DNA of 64,000 nt, taken from contig JACGXE010000005.1 in the NCBI GenBank assembly GCA_014138095.1, positions 310,001 to 374,000 of the forward strand, in the 5' to 3' direction. Under the pieces are notes generated by a model. That model was not told the origin of the DNA. It searched no databases and saw nothing but the letters and a program-made list of their open reading frames with translations. Shown piece by piece: positions 36,898 to 45,581 of the stretch; position 1 is the stretch's first letter, and the number at the start of each line of letters is the position of its first letter. Made by a program: the position numbers and the translations under genes. Source of the stretch: Ochrobactrum sp. RH2CCR150. Lineage in GTDB: Bacteria; Pseudomonadota; Alphaproteobacteria; Rhizobiales; Rhizobiaceae.

Positions 36898-38466
36898 ATG
36901 GACTGGTCCATGGACTGGATTGCCGACCCCAATGCCTGGATAGGTTTGGTGACATTGGTGGTGCTTGAGATCGTTCTCGGCATCGACAATCTCGTCTTTA
37001 TCGCCATTCTGGCCGATAAGCTGCCGCCGCATCAGCGTAACCGCGCACGCGTCATCGGTCTTGCCCTTGCGCTTCTCATGCGCCTTGTCCTGCTTGCCTC
37101 GATCTCGTGGATCGTGACGCTGCGCGAACCTTTGATCGAAGTCATGGATATGTCGTTCTCCGGACGCGATATCATTATGCTGATCGGTGGTCTGTTCCTG
37201 CTGGCCAAGGGCACGATGGAGCTGCATGAACGCCTGGAAGGCGCGCATGGCGCGAAAAGCTCGCGCGTGGTCCATGCGGTATTCTGGCAGGTCATTGTCC
37301 AGATTGTCGTCCTTGATGCGGTTTTCTCGCTCGATAGCGTGATCACGGCTGTCGGTATGGTACAGCATCTGCCGGTGATGATGATCGCCGTCATTATCGC
37401 AATCGGTGTCATGATGCTGGCTTCCAAGCCGCTGATGGACTTCGTCAACAAGCATCCGACGGTGGTTATCCTCTGCCTTGGCTTCCTGATGATGATCGGT
37501 TTCAGCCTCGTGGTGGAAGGCTTTGGCTTCCATATTCCGAAGGGCTATCTCTACGCTGCTATCGGCTTCTCGGTGCTTATCGAAGCGGCCAATCAGATGT
37601 CGCGCCGCAATCGTGAAAAACTGGTGACGACCAACGATCTGCGCGAGCGGACGGCAGGCGCGGTTTTGCGTCTGCTTGGCGGCGGGCGTGGCGAGAACCC
37701 GCTTTCGGACACCGTCGACGTGATTGCGCAGCAGACCGCCGCCAATGACGTCTTCCTCCCGGAAGAAAAGGAAATGATCCGCGGCGTTCTGGATCTGGCG
37801 GATCGCCCGGTACGTTCGATCATGTCACCGCGTAATGAAGTCGAATGGCTCGACATCGATGGAAGTGAAGATGAATTGCACGAAGCGATTCGCAAGCTTT
37901 CGCATTCGCGTGTCGTGGTTGCTCGCCGTCAGGTCGACGAATTCGTCGGCGTGGCTTCTGTCCGCGATCTGCTGCTCGATATGACCGACAAAAAGTCCAT
38001 CAACTGGGATCAGGTCGTCAAGCAGCCGCTTGTTGTGCATGAAAGCGCCAATGTGCTGCGTGTGATGGAACAGCTGCGTGTTTCGCCGGTGCAGCTTGCG
38101 GTCGTCGTTGATGAACACGGCTCATTCGAAGGCGTCGTCACGCCAACGGACGTGCTTGAGGCTATCGCTGGCGAGTTTCCCGATGAGGACGAAGAAGCAT
38201 CCGTCGCCGAATCGGACGGGCAGGGCGGTTATATCGTCGATGGCTTCGCGGATATTCGTCGCCTGAGCGGTCTGTTGGAACGTGATCTGGTGGATGATAG
38301 CGACCGTTATACGACGCTGGCCGGTTATGTGCTCTGGCATCTTGGCCATCTGCCGCTGGGAGGCGAAAGCTTCGTCAAAGACGGCTTCGAGTTCAGGATC
38401 GACGCCATGAAGGGGCGCAATGTGGACAAGGTCCATATCAAGCCCGTCAACGACTACGAAGTGTAA
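36898..38466 (+). CDS. TerC-type membrane protein fused to CBS and CorC_HlyC domains
   Basis: A 522-residue protein in three parts. The TerC domain (1-240, about seven helices) has [21 protein letters not shown] and [17 protein letters not shown]. Two CBS repeats lie at about 300-420, and a CorC_HlyC domain (about 435-520) follows the acidic stretch [17 protein letters not shown]. This is the YegH/YoaE architecture. TerC relatives export manganese or resist tellurite and the CBS part may sense nucleotides; the ion here is unknown. It stands alone. Confidence 0.9.
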   Translation: MDWSMDWIADPNAWIGLVTLVVLEIVLGIDNLVFIAILADKLPPHQRNRARVIGLALALLMRLVLLASISWIVTLREPLIEVMDMSFSGRDIIMLIGGLFLLAKGTMELHERLEGAHGAKSSRVVHAVFWQVIVQIVVLDAVFSLDSVITAVGMVQHLPVMMIAVIIAIGVMMLASKPLMDFVNKHPTVVILCLGFLMMIGFSLVVEGFGFHIPKGYLYAAIGFSVLIEAANQMSRRNREKLVTTNDLRERTAGAVLRLLGGGRGENPLSDTVDVIAQQTAANDVFLPEEKEMIRGVLDLADRPVRSIMSPRNEVEWLDIDGSEDELHEAIRKLSHSRVVVARRQVDEFVGVASVRDLLLDMTDKKSINWDQVVKQPLVVHESANVLRVMEQLRVSPVQLAVVVDEHGSFEGVVTPTDVLEAIAGEFPDEDEEASVAESDGQGGYIVDGFADIRRLSGLLERDLVDDSDRYTTLAGYVLWHLGHLPLGGESFVKDGFEFRIDAMKGRNVDKVHIKPVNDYEV

Positions 38467-38475
38467 AGCGGTATG

Positions 38476-38508
38476 ATTTTGCGGGCGGCGGCCTGTCGCT
38501 CGCAAAAT
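38476..38508 (+). terminator. Hairpin after the TerC fusion
   Basis: ATTTTGCG (38476-38483) pairs with CGCAAAAT (38501-38508) around a GC-rich loop; the tail ATTTCAC is only weakly U-rich. Confidence 0.5.
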
Positions 38509-38682
38509 ATTTCACCCTGTTAACTCCGATAAAATGAGTAGGTTATTGACTTCTGCGTAGAAGCCTTCAAAATTAACACATCGTTCATTGTTGCGGCGAA
38601 AGCGTGTCTGGAAACAGGGCGTGCCTAGCGGGCGACAATGCTGAGATGGGGACGCGATAACGCGGACAGGAGGCCTGGTTTG

Positions 38683-38868
38683 ATGCGAAACGTGCAGGTG
38701 CTGACCACCGGACTGAAAAACGCCTTCTTGGGCATTCCCGCGTTTCTGGCGCAGCCGTGGCGGGAAATGAAGCTGAGCGCTGAGGAAATCGCAGCGCGTC
38801 GACGCAGCCGGCTCGAGCGCAGTGAGCATAATTTTCTGTGGTGCTGGCAGCATCGCGGTTTCTGGTAA
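38683..38868 (+). CDS. Small conserved-looking basic protein
   Basis: A 61-residue product beginning RNVQVLTTGLKNAFLGIPAF and ending SEHNFLWCWQHRGFW. An amphipathic N-terminal half precedes a strongly basic, Glu/Arg-rich middle. Support: AGGAGG at 38668-38673 with 9-base spacing and a strong terminator right after. I do not recognise a family. An in-frame ATG at 38638 is open but has no Shine-Dalgarno. Confidence 0.6.
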   Translation: MRNVQVLTTGLKNAFLGIPAFLAQPWREMKLSAEEIAARRRSRLERSEHNFLWCWQHRGFW

Positions 38869-38891
38869 GGTTTTACGCAGAAAAAAATCGG

Positions 38892-38920
38892 GGCCGGAGA
38901 CGAAAGTCTCCGGCCTTTTT
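38892..38920 (+). terminator. Rho-independent terminator
   Basis: A 10-bp stem GGCCGGAGAC/GTCTCCGGCC with GAAA tetraloop (38892-38915), then TTTTT. Confidence 0.93.
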
Positions 38921-39024
38921 GTTTTCTCATTTCTGATTACAGATATTTTGAGGAATAATTTTCTACCTCACAGATGACGCTTGGGCACATGTTCCAAGGA
39001 GCTGCTAGAAAGTAGTTTATTCAT

Positions 39025-39041
39025 TTAAATCAATGATTTAA
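39025..39041. promoter_or_regulatory. AT-rich palindrome upstream of sulfate genes
   Basis: The inverted repeat TTAAATCA-A-TGATTTAA lies about 95 bases before the sulfate-binding protein gene. Position and symmetry suggest an operator; the regulator is not identified. Confidence 0.4.
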
Positions 39042-39134
39042 GTTGATTTTGAACCATCATTCGATAGGTTTTCTTTCCAAGTTCAATCGTCTGTATGAAC
39101 GCTTTGCAGGTGCAGGGCGGTGGGGATGTGTCTA

Positions 39135-40139
39135 ATGCGGAAAATTTTTCTCTATGCGGCTGTGGCGCTCGGACTGGGTGCAGCACCAGTCAAGGCTGAA
39201 GAGCCGAAGGAAATCCTGAACGTTTCCTATGATATCGCTCGCGAACTTTACGAGCAGGTCAACAAGGCGTTCATCGCCGACTGGAAGGCGAAGACCGGCG
39301 AAGAGCTGACCGTCAACCAGTCGCATGCCGGTTCTTCCAAACAGGCCCGCTCTATTCTCGAAGGTCTTGAAGCCGATGTGGTGACCTTCAATCAGGTGAC
39401 CGACGTGCAGGTTCTGCACGACAAGGGCAATCTGATCCCGGCTGACTGGCAGAAGCGTCTGCCGAACAATTCGTCACCCTATTATTCCTTCCCGGCATTT
39501 CTGGTGCGCGCTGGCAACCCGAAGAACATCAAGAACTGGGACGATCTCGCCCGCGACGACGTGAAGGTTGTCTTCCCGAATCCGAAGACCTCGGGCAATG
39601 CGCGCTATACCTATCTGGCGGCAACTGCCTATGCGAAGGAAGCTTTCAACAACGACGACGCCAAGGTGCGTGAATTTGTCGGCAAGATCTTCAAGAATGT
39701 GCCGGTCTTCGACACCGGCGGTCGTGGTGCAACCACGACCTTTGCAGAACGCGGTATCGGCGATGTGCTGGTCACTTTCGAGGCCGAAACCCTTGGCACG
39801 CAAAAGCAGCTGGGCGCAGACAAATATGACGTTGTCGTTCCGCAGGTCAGCCTGTTGGCCGAATTCCCGGTCACAGTCGTCGACAAGGTCGTGGACAAGC
39901 GCGGCTCGCGCAAGATCGCCGAAGCCTATCTGAACTATCTCTATGCGCCGGAAGGTCAGGAGATTCTCGCTCAGAATTTCAACCGCGTGCACGACAAGGC
40001 GGTCATCGAAAAACACAAGGATATCTATCCGGATGTGCGTCTCGTGACGGTCGAGGATGTGTTCGGCGGCTGGGACAAGTTGCAGAAAGAGCATTTTGCC
40101 GAAGGCGGCGTGCTTGATCAGCTCTTCACCAAGAAGTAA
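39135..40139 (+). CDS. sbp: Sulfate/thiosulfate-binding protein
   Basis: A 334-residue periplasmic binding protein of the Sbp/CysP family. The signal peptide ends near residue 19 (PVKA before EEP). Family segments: ILNVSYDIARELYEQVNKAF, QSHAGSSKQARSILEGL, DVVTFNQVTDVQVL, KTSGNARYTYLAA and GGRGATTTFAERGIGDVL. It captures sulfate or thiosulfate for the permease encoded next. The start at 39135 leaves a compact signal peptide; an ATG at 39126 would add three residues. Confidence 0.93.
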   Translation: MRKIFLYAAVALGLGAAPVKAEEPKEILNVSYDIARELYEQVNKAFIADWKAKTGEELTVNQSHAGSSKQARSILEGLEADVVTFNQVTDVQVLHDKGNLIPADWQKRLPNNSSPYYSFPAFLVRAGNPKNIKNWDDLARDDVKVVFPNPKTSGNARYTYLAATAYAKEAFNNDDAKVREFVGKIFKNVPVFDTGGRGATTTFAERGIGDVLVTFEAETLGTQKQLGADKYDVVVPQVSLLAEFPVTVVDKVVDKRGSRKIAEAYLNYLYAPEGQEILAQNFNRVHDKAVIEKHKDIYPDVRLVTVEDVFGGWDKLQKEHFAEGGVLDQLFTKK

Positions 40140-40161
40140 GCGATCATTTAGCCAGTCCGAA

Positions 40162-40185
40162 GGAGCGTGCGGCGACGTGCGCTCC
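40162..40185 (+). other. Intercistronic hairpin between sbp and cysT
   Basis: GGAGCG (40162-40167) pairs with CGCTCC (40180-40185). Hairpins after the binding-protein gene are common in ABC operons and raise its share of transcript; that role is inferred. Confidence 0.5.
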
Positions 40186-40207
40186 TGCCGTTATATGGAA
40201 TAATTCA

Positions 40208-41044
40208 GTGTCGCTTCTCAGCATGAAACGCAATTCGGTACTGCCGGGGTTCGGTCTGACCCTCGGCTGCACCTTGTTTTATCTGACGGTCATTGTGGCT
40301 TTGCCATTGCTCGCCATGATCATGAAAACCGCAAGCCTTGGCTGGAGCGACTTCTGGTCCATCGTCACCTCTGACCGCGCACTGGCCACCTATCGCGTTA
40401 CGCTCAGCACGGCAGCGCTTGCGACCGTATTCAACGGTCTGTTCGGCCTGCTGCTGGCTTGGGTGCTGGCGCGGTATGAGTTTCCCGGCAAGCGTCTGAT
40501 GGATGCTGCCGTCGACCTGCCTTTCGCCCTGCCGACGGCCATTGCGGGTCTCGCACTGGTGACTGTCTTTGCGCAGAACGGCTGGTTTGGTCAGTTTCTG
40601 GAACCGCTCGGCATCAAGGTCGCCTATGCGCCGCTGGGCATTTCCATCGCCATGGCTTTCACGAGCATTCCCTTCGTCATCCGCACGGTGCAGCCGGTGC
40701 TGGAAGATATGAATGCCGATGTGGAAGAAGCCGCGCGCAGTCTTGGCGCGAAGCCCTGGCAGATTTTCGCCTATATCGTCTGGCCGACGATCTTCCCGGC
40801 CTTTCTTGCGGGCGCGTCGCTGTCCTTTGCGCGCAGCCTTGGCGAGTTCGGCTCCATTGTTTTCATTTCCGGCAATCTGCCATTCGAGACAGAAGTGACA
40901 TCACTTCTGATCTTCATTCGGCTCGACGAATATGATTATCCGGCGGCGGCAGCGCTGGCTTTTGTCATGCTGGTTGCAGCATTTCTGATGCTTCTCATCA
41001 CCAACCTCATTCAGGCAAGGCAGCTTCGTTATGCAGAGCGCTAA
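40208..41044 (+). CDS. cysT: Sulfate ABC transporter permease CysT
   Basis: A 278-residue inner-membrane permease with six helices. It begins RNSVLPGFGLTLGCTLFYLT and has DLPFALPTAIAGLAL, the EAA loop EDMNADVEEAARSLGAKPWQIF and RSLGEFGSIVFISGNLPF, which are specific to CysT (CysU). A GTG at 40208 follows GGAA by about 8 bases; the ATG at 40223 is a possible alternative. It overlaps cysW by 14 bases. Confidence 0.92.
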   Translation: MSLLSMKRNSVLPGFGLTLGCTLFYLTVIVALPLLAMIMKTASLGWSDFWSIVTSDRALATYRVTLSTAALATVFNGLFGLLLAWVLARYEFPGKRLMDAAVDLPFALPTAIAGLALVTVFAQNGWFGQFLEPLGIKVAYAPLGISIAMAFTSIPFVIRTVQPVLEDMNADVEEAARSLGAKPWQIFAYIVWPTIFPAFLAGASLSFARSLGEFGSIVFISGNLPFETEVTSLLIFIRLDEYDYPAAAALAFVMLVAAFLMLLITNLIQARQLRYAER

Positions 41045-41855
41045 TCTGGCACGCAACGCGCCGGGGCCGGTTCGCAGCCTGTTGATCTGGCTTGCCGCCC
41101 TGCTGTCGGTATTGTGCATCGGCGTACCGCTGGCGATCATCTTCACCTATGCATTCAGCAAGGGCGCGGGCGCGTTCTTTGGCGAAATCCTCAAACCCGA
41201 TACGTTGCATGCGATCTGGTTGACGGTGCTGGTCGCAATCGTGGTCGTGCCGATCAATATGGCGTTCGGCGTCTGCGTCGCGTGGCTGGTGACAAAGTTT
41301 CGTTTTCCGGGGCGCAGGCTGCTGATTACCTTTGTCGAGATTCCCTTCTCGATCTCGCCGATTGTCGCGGGCGTAACCTATCTCTTCCTCTATGGCTCGC
41401 AGGGGCTGCTTGGACCGCTGCTCGAAAGCTATGATCTCAAGATCATGTTCACGGTCCCGGCGATCTTCTTGGTCAGCCTGTTCGTCACGTCGCCTTTTGT
41501 GGCGCGTGAATTGATCCCGCTGATGGAAGTGCAAGGCAGCGATGAAGAAGAAGCGGCGATGACGCTCGGCGCCAATGGCTGGCAGACCTTCTTCTATGTC
41601 ACGCTGCCGAATATCAAATGGGCACTACTCTATGGCGCGGTGCTGTGCAATGCACGCGTGATGGGCGAATTTGGCGCGACGTCTGTCGTGTCCGGGGCCA
41701 TTCGTGGCAAGACGAACACCTTGCCGTTGCAGGTGGAGCTTCTGTTCAATGACTATAATGTTGCCGGAGCCTTCGCCGCGGCTTCTACACTCGCATTGAT
41801 TGCCGTTTTGACGCTGGTGCTGAAATTCCTGCTGGAGCGCAAGCAACACGCTTAA
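41031..41855 (+). CDS. cysW: Sulfate ABC transporter permease CysW
   Basis: A 274-residue permease with six helices, partner of CysT. Typical are DIPFSISPIVAG-like EIPFSISPIVAGVTYLF, the EAA loop EVQGSDEEEAAMTLGANGWQ and NARVMGEFGATSVVSG, ending LQVELLFNDYNVAGAFA. No cysA ATPase gene follows: a hairpin terminator and a convergent hydrolase gene end the operon. Confidence 0.92.
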   Translation: MQSANLARNAPGPVRSLLIWLAALLSVLCIGVPLAIIFTYAFSKGAGAFFGEILKPDTLHAIWLTVLVAIVVVPINMAFGVCVAWLVTKFRFPGRRLLITFVEIPFSISPIVAGVTYLFLYGSQGLLGPLLESYDLKIMFTVPAIFLVSLFVTSPFVARELIPLMEVQGSDEEEAAMTLGANGWQTFFYVTLPNIKWALLYGAVLCNARVMGEFGATSVVSGAIRGKTNTLPLQVELLFNDYNVAGAFAAASTLALIAVLTLVLKFLLERKQHA

Positions 41856-41887
41856 CGCCGTGCGCCTAGAAGGTCACACGGCGTTAA
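41852..41887 (+). terminator. Hairpin ending the sulfate operon
   Basis: An 11-bp stem TTAACGCCGTG/CACGGCGTTAA overlaps the cysW stop codon (41853-41855). It is followed by AATGATC, with little U-tract. Confidence 0.6.
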
Positions 41888-41892
41888 AATGA

Positions 41893-42471
41893 TCAGGCGG
41901 CCAGTTGGGCAGCTTGGGAGGGGAGGATTGCCTTTTGCGGCTCCCTTTGCAGGGAAGAGGCGAGAATGACGCCTTCTGGCCAACGGCTGAAACCGCTTGC
42001 AACATTGATGTGACCGGCATGACCGATATCGACAAAGCCTGAACCCCAGATATTCGCCAGAGCCTCTGCCTTGGCAAAGCGCATATAATCGTCATTGCGG
42101 CTGGCGACGACGATGGATGGGAAACCCAGCTCATGGCGCGGCAGCGGTGCAAAGCTTTGGAAACGGCTGTCTCTGGAGGCCATCGTTTCCGCATCGGCAG
42201 GGGCAACGAGAAGCGCGCCCGCAACATGTGCGGCAGCCGGACGGCTTGCCAGATGAGCAACGAGCACACAGCCGAGGCTATGGGCGACCAGAACTGCGCC
42301 GGGATTTTCGGCCAGTTTTGCTTCGAGCGCATGCATCCAGTCAGATAGCACTGGATAATGCCAGTCGTCCTGTTCAACCAGTAATGCTGACGGATCGTCA
42401 TGCAACCATTGGCGCTGCCAGTGGCCTGCTTCCGATCCCTTGTAACCGGGGATGATAAGTGTCGCAGGCAT
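41893..42471 (-). CDS. RBBP9/YdeN-family alpha/beta hydrolase
   Basis: A 192-residue hydrolase with TLIIPGYKGSEAGHWQRQW at the N-terminus, nucleophile elbow AHSLG (Ser65), Asp in ASRNDDYMRF and His in IGHAGHINVASGF followed by SRWPEG, as in YdeN/RBBP9 serine hydrolases. No substrate is known for the bacterial members. The start at 42471 is followed by the family's PATLIIPG opening. Confidence 0.88.
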   Translation of the reverse strand: MPATLIIPGYKGSEAGHWQRQWLHDDPSALLVEQDDWHYPVLSDWMHALEAKLAENPGAVLVAHSLGCVLVAHLASRPAAAHVAGALLVAPADAETMASRDSRFQSFAPLPRHELGFPSIVVASRNDDYMRFAKAEALANIWGSGFVDIGHAGHINVASGFSRWPEGVILASSLQREPQKAILPSQAAQLAA

Positions 42472-42659
42472 GCGTTGTTTCCTTTTCCGGCAATTGCAGC
42501 CAAAGCGCCAGAGGGCTTTGCTGCAATTGCGACATCACAGAGATCAGAGCCTTGGGAGGGCTTTTACTGTTCCGCTTTTCGTCCCGATCTGGATACGTCT
42601 TGCGAAGCAGTTTCCAAAATAGGCGCTGAAACCTGCTATTTTAAGGAAAAGGAATTCAA

Positions 42660-42697
42660 ATTCAGGCGGATAAGTGAAAATTATTCTCCGCCTGAAT
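42660..42697 (-). terminator. Terminator of the UPF0104 gene
   Basis: An 11-bp stem ATTCAGGCGGA/TCCGCCTGAAT, lying 7 bases past the stop on the minus strand; it reads into TTTGAATTCC. Confidence 0.65.
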
Positions 42698-42703
42698 GGG
42701 GTC

Positions 42704-43651
42704 TCACTTGTTGTGCTTTTCATTCCAGCGCAGCAGGAACTGCGATTTCTCGAAAACCAGCACCACCACCAGCGACATGGCGAAAGGGATCAGGAGATAG
42801 AGCAGGCGGAACACGATCAGTGCCGCCAGCACATCGGCCTGGTTCATGTCCGGAAGGCCGGTCAAGAAAACCAGTTCAAGCACGCCAAGGCCGCCCGGCG
42901 CATGCGAAATGAGCGCGGCCGAGAAGGAGACGAGGAAAATGCCGAGCACAATCAGGAAACCGGGATTGCCCGCTTCGGGCAGGGCGAAATAGATGATGCC
43001 CGCAGCGCCGATCAGTTCGAGAGGTGCGACGACCAACTGCTGCACGACGACCGACATACGCGGATATTCGAGCCGGAACTTGCCGATCTGAAGCGGGCGC
43101 AGCTGCATCCAGCTGCCCAGAACATAGAGGAGGACGAAGGCCAGCATGATCAGGGCGATGACCATGGCGACAGTGGGCGTCAGGTCTTCGTTGAAGCGCA
43201 TGAGAACATGCGGCTCCAGCAACAGGACCACGCTGGAGGTGATGATGACACCGAGAATGAACGTAAACGAACAGAAGGCGATGAGGACGGCGATCTCGCT
43301 GCCCGGCATGCCTTGCGAGGAATAGGCTCGGTAGCGAACGACAGCGCCGGAGACGACGGATGCCCCGATATTGTGCGACAGGGCATAGGTGGTGAAGGAA
43401 CAAAGCGCGATGAAAAGCCAGGAAATCTTGCGCCGGAGATGGAGCAGCGCGATCCGGTCGTAACCGGCGAGCGAGCTATAGGCGAGAAGGGCCGCCGCCG
43501 CTGCCAGTACCCAGTGATGTGTGCGAATGGCGTAGAGGCTGTCCAGAACATCATCGAGCGAAATGCTGCGAAGTTCACGATAGAGAAGCCAGGCTGAAAC
43601 GCCGACAGCGCAGACACCGATGACTGGCCAGATATAATCCTTTGCTTTCAT
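42704..43651 (-). CDS. UPF0104 / lysylphosphatidylglycerol-synthase-like membrane protein
   Basis: A 315-residue polytopic protein with about eight helices. LSHNIGASVVSGAVVRYRAY and SHAPGGLGVLELVFLTGLP are the landmarks of the flippase-like domain shared by MprF and UPF0104/YbhN proteins. It lacks the cytosolic aminoacyl-transferase domain, so it cannot make lysyl-PG itself; a lipid-transport role is inferred. It is encoded 39 bases after the antiporter gene on the same strand. Confidence 0.85.
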   Translation of the reverse strand: MKAKDYIWPVIGVCAVGVSAWLLYRELRSISLDDVLDSLYAIRTHHWVLAAAAALLAYSSLAGYDRIALLHLRRKISWLFIALCSFTTYALSHNIGASVVSGAVVRYRAYSSQGMPGSEIAVLIAFCSFTFILGVIITSSVVLLLEPHVLMRFNEDLTPTVAMVIALIMLAFVLLYVLGSWMQLRPLQIGKFRLEYPRMSVVVQQLVVAPLELIGAAGIIYFALPEAGNPGFLIVLGIFLVSFSAALISHAPGGLGVLELVFLTGLPDMNQADVLAALIVFRLLYLLIPFAMSLVVVLVFEKSQFLLRWNEKHNK

Positions 43652-43690
43652 TAACCGATTACCGCCCCTTCAGCTCTCATCATGTTCCCC

Positions 43691-45505
43691 TTATATGGCC
43701 TGTGCTTCGCCATCAGCCGCAACCACCGAACTGTCGTCCTGTGCCTGAGCGTGCTGCTGTGGCGACCGGGCGGAAGCATTGCCGCCCGTATTTGAAACTT
43801 CTGCACCGATGGCCTTGGCGATTGCTTTTGCAATCTCTTCTTCGCCAAGAATGACGGAGGTTGCACCGAGATCGGTCAGATATTGTGCTTCGGCCTGCGA
43901 ACTGGCCTGCGCAACGATGTGAATATCCGGGTTGGCCGCATGGGCCAGAGCAGTTGCGCGTCCGGCCTCGAAGGCATTCGGAATCGCAATGACCAGATTT
44001 TTGGCAAGCCCCGGATTCGCTGCGTTTAATATTTCGGTATCAGAGGCATTGCCTGCAATAGCTTCGATGCCTTTTTCCCGCAATGCGGCGCAGATTTTCG
44101 TCGAATCGTCGATGACGAGGAACGGCATGGCGCGTTCCTGCAAACTGCTGACAAGCCTGCTGCCGATATGTCCGTAGCCGGCAATGATTGTGTGGCCAGT
44201 CAGGCGTGTGTGCGGCAATGGTTCCGGTTCGGAAACGTCGATGGCGGTATCGCTCGCGCTGTCGTTGCCGCTTTCGGATGTGCTGCGCTTTTCGATCCAG
44301 GGCCGCATCCGCTCCGCAACGATGAACATCACTGGATTGAGGAAGATCGACAGGATCGCGCCTGCGAGAATGAGGTCGCGTCCGGCGGGCGGCAGCAGAT
44401 TGAGGCTGACGCCAAGCCCAGCGAGGATGAATGAGAACTCGCCGATCTGCGCCAGACTTGCGGAAATCGTCAGCGCGGTGCTGACCGGGCGGCGGAACGC
44501 CCGCACGATAAAGAAAGCCGCGACAGACTTGCCGATCAGAATGATCGCCAGCGTGCCCAGCAGGGGCAGGGGGTCTTTCAGCAGGCTCATCGGGTCGAAC
44601 AACATGCCGACCGAGATGAAGAACAAAACCGCGAAAGCATCGCGCAATGGCAGGGACTCTTCAGCGGCGCGGTGACTGAGTTCGGATTCGCTCATCACCA
44701 TTCCGGCGAAGAATGCGCCAAGCGCGAAGGATACGCCGAAGAGATGCGCTGCGCCGAAGGCAACGCCAAGCGCGATGGCCAGAACGCCAAGGCGAAACAA
44801 TTCGCGGGAACCGGTTTGTGCGACGACGTTGAGAAGCCATGGGATCACCTTGCGCCCGACAACCAGCATCAGGGCGACGAACAGAACCACTTTGGCGATG
44901 GTCAGGAGGATGATGCCGCCAATGCCGAGACCAAGCCATGCGGCAAGCGGGTCGCTGGCTGCGGCACTGGTCGCGCGGCCGGTAACGCTGGCAACGGCTG
45001 GCAGCAGAACCAGCGCCATGACCATGGCAAGATCTTCAACGATCAGCCAACCCACCGCGATGCGACCGCGTTCGGTATCGATGAGGCGGCGCTCCTGCAT
45101 GGCGCGCAAAAGTACAACCGTACTGGCCGTGGAAAGGGCGAGGCCGAAGACCAGTCCTGCTTCAACGTCCCAGCCGAGCGTTAGTCCAAGCCCGGTGCCC
45201 AGGGCAGCGGCGGCGGCGATCTGCGCCAATGCGCCCGGAACGGCGATGGCTTTGACGGATAGCAGGTCTTTCAGAGAAAAATGCAGGCCGACACCGAACA
45301 TCAGCAGGATGACGCCGATTTCGGCGAGCTGCAGAATGAGGCCCTGATCGGCAACAAAACCCGGCGTGTGCGGACCGGCAATAACGCCAGCCAGAAGGTA
45401 GCCGACCAATGGGGAAATCTTGAGGCGGGTGGCTATCGCACCGAAGATGAAGGCAAGGCATAACCCGATGACGATTGTCGCAATCAAAGGCGTGTCATGG
45501 GGCAT
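43691..45505 (-). CDS. Kef/CPA2-type monovalent cation:proton antiporter
   Basis: A 604-residue protein. The CPA2 membrane domain (about 1-390, some twelve helices) includes ISPLVGYLLAGVIAGPHTPG and EIGVILLMFGVGLHFSLKDLL. A RCK/TrkA-N domain follows (about 415-535, GHTIIAGYGHIGSRLVSSLQ) and an Asn/Gln/Ala-rich tail ends the protein. This is the KefB/YbaL/RosB layout. Potassium efflux is the expected activity; whether glutathione adducts gate it is not shown. Confidence 0.88.
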   Translation of the reverse strand: MPHDTPLIATIVIGLCLAFIFGAIATRLKISPLVGYLLAGVIAGPHTPGFVADQGLILQLAEIGVILLMFGVGLHFSLKDLLSVKAIAVPGALAQIAAAAALGTGLGLTLGWDVEAGLVFGLALSTASTVVLLRAMQERRLIDTERGRIAVGWLIVEDLAMVMALVLLPAVASVTGRATSAAASDPLAAWLGLGIGGIILLTIAKVVLFVALMLVVGRKVIPWLLNVVAQTGSRELFRLGVLAIALGVAFGAAHLFGVSFALGAFFAGMVMSESELSHRAAEESLPLRDAFAVLFFISVGMLFDPMSLLKDPLPLLGTLAIILIGKSVAAFFIVRAFRRPVSTALTISASLAQIGEFSFILAGLGVSLNLLPPAGRDLILAGAILSIFLNPVMFIVAERMRPWIEKRSTSESGNDSASDTAIDVSEPEPLPHTRLTGHTIIAGYGHIGSRLVSSLQERAMPFLVIDDSTKICAALREKGIEAIAGNASDTEILNAANPGLAKNLVIAIPNAFEAGRATALAHAANPDIHIVAQASSQAEAQYLTDLGATSVILGEEEIAKAIAKAIGAEVSNTGGNASARSPQQHAQAQDDSSVVAADGEAQAI

Positions 45506-45581
45506 AGGGTGCCGTTTCCCTCTATTGAATTCAGTTCATTATGGGAGCCGGGCAGGACGGAAATCCTGCCCGGCAATTGGA

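Noticed and set aside
42674-43597. Plus-strand open frame over the UPF0104 gene
   Set aside because: Low-complexity Asp/Gln/His-rich shadow of the minus-strand membrane protein.
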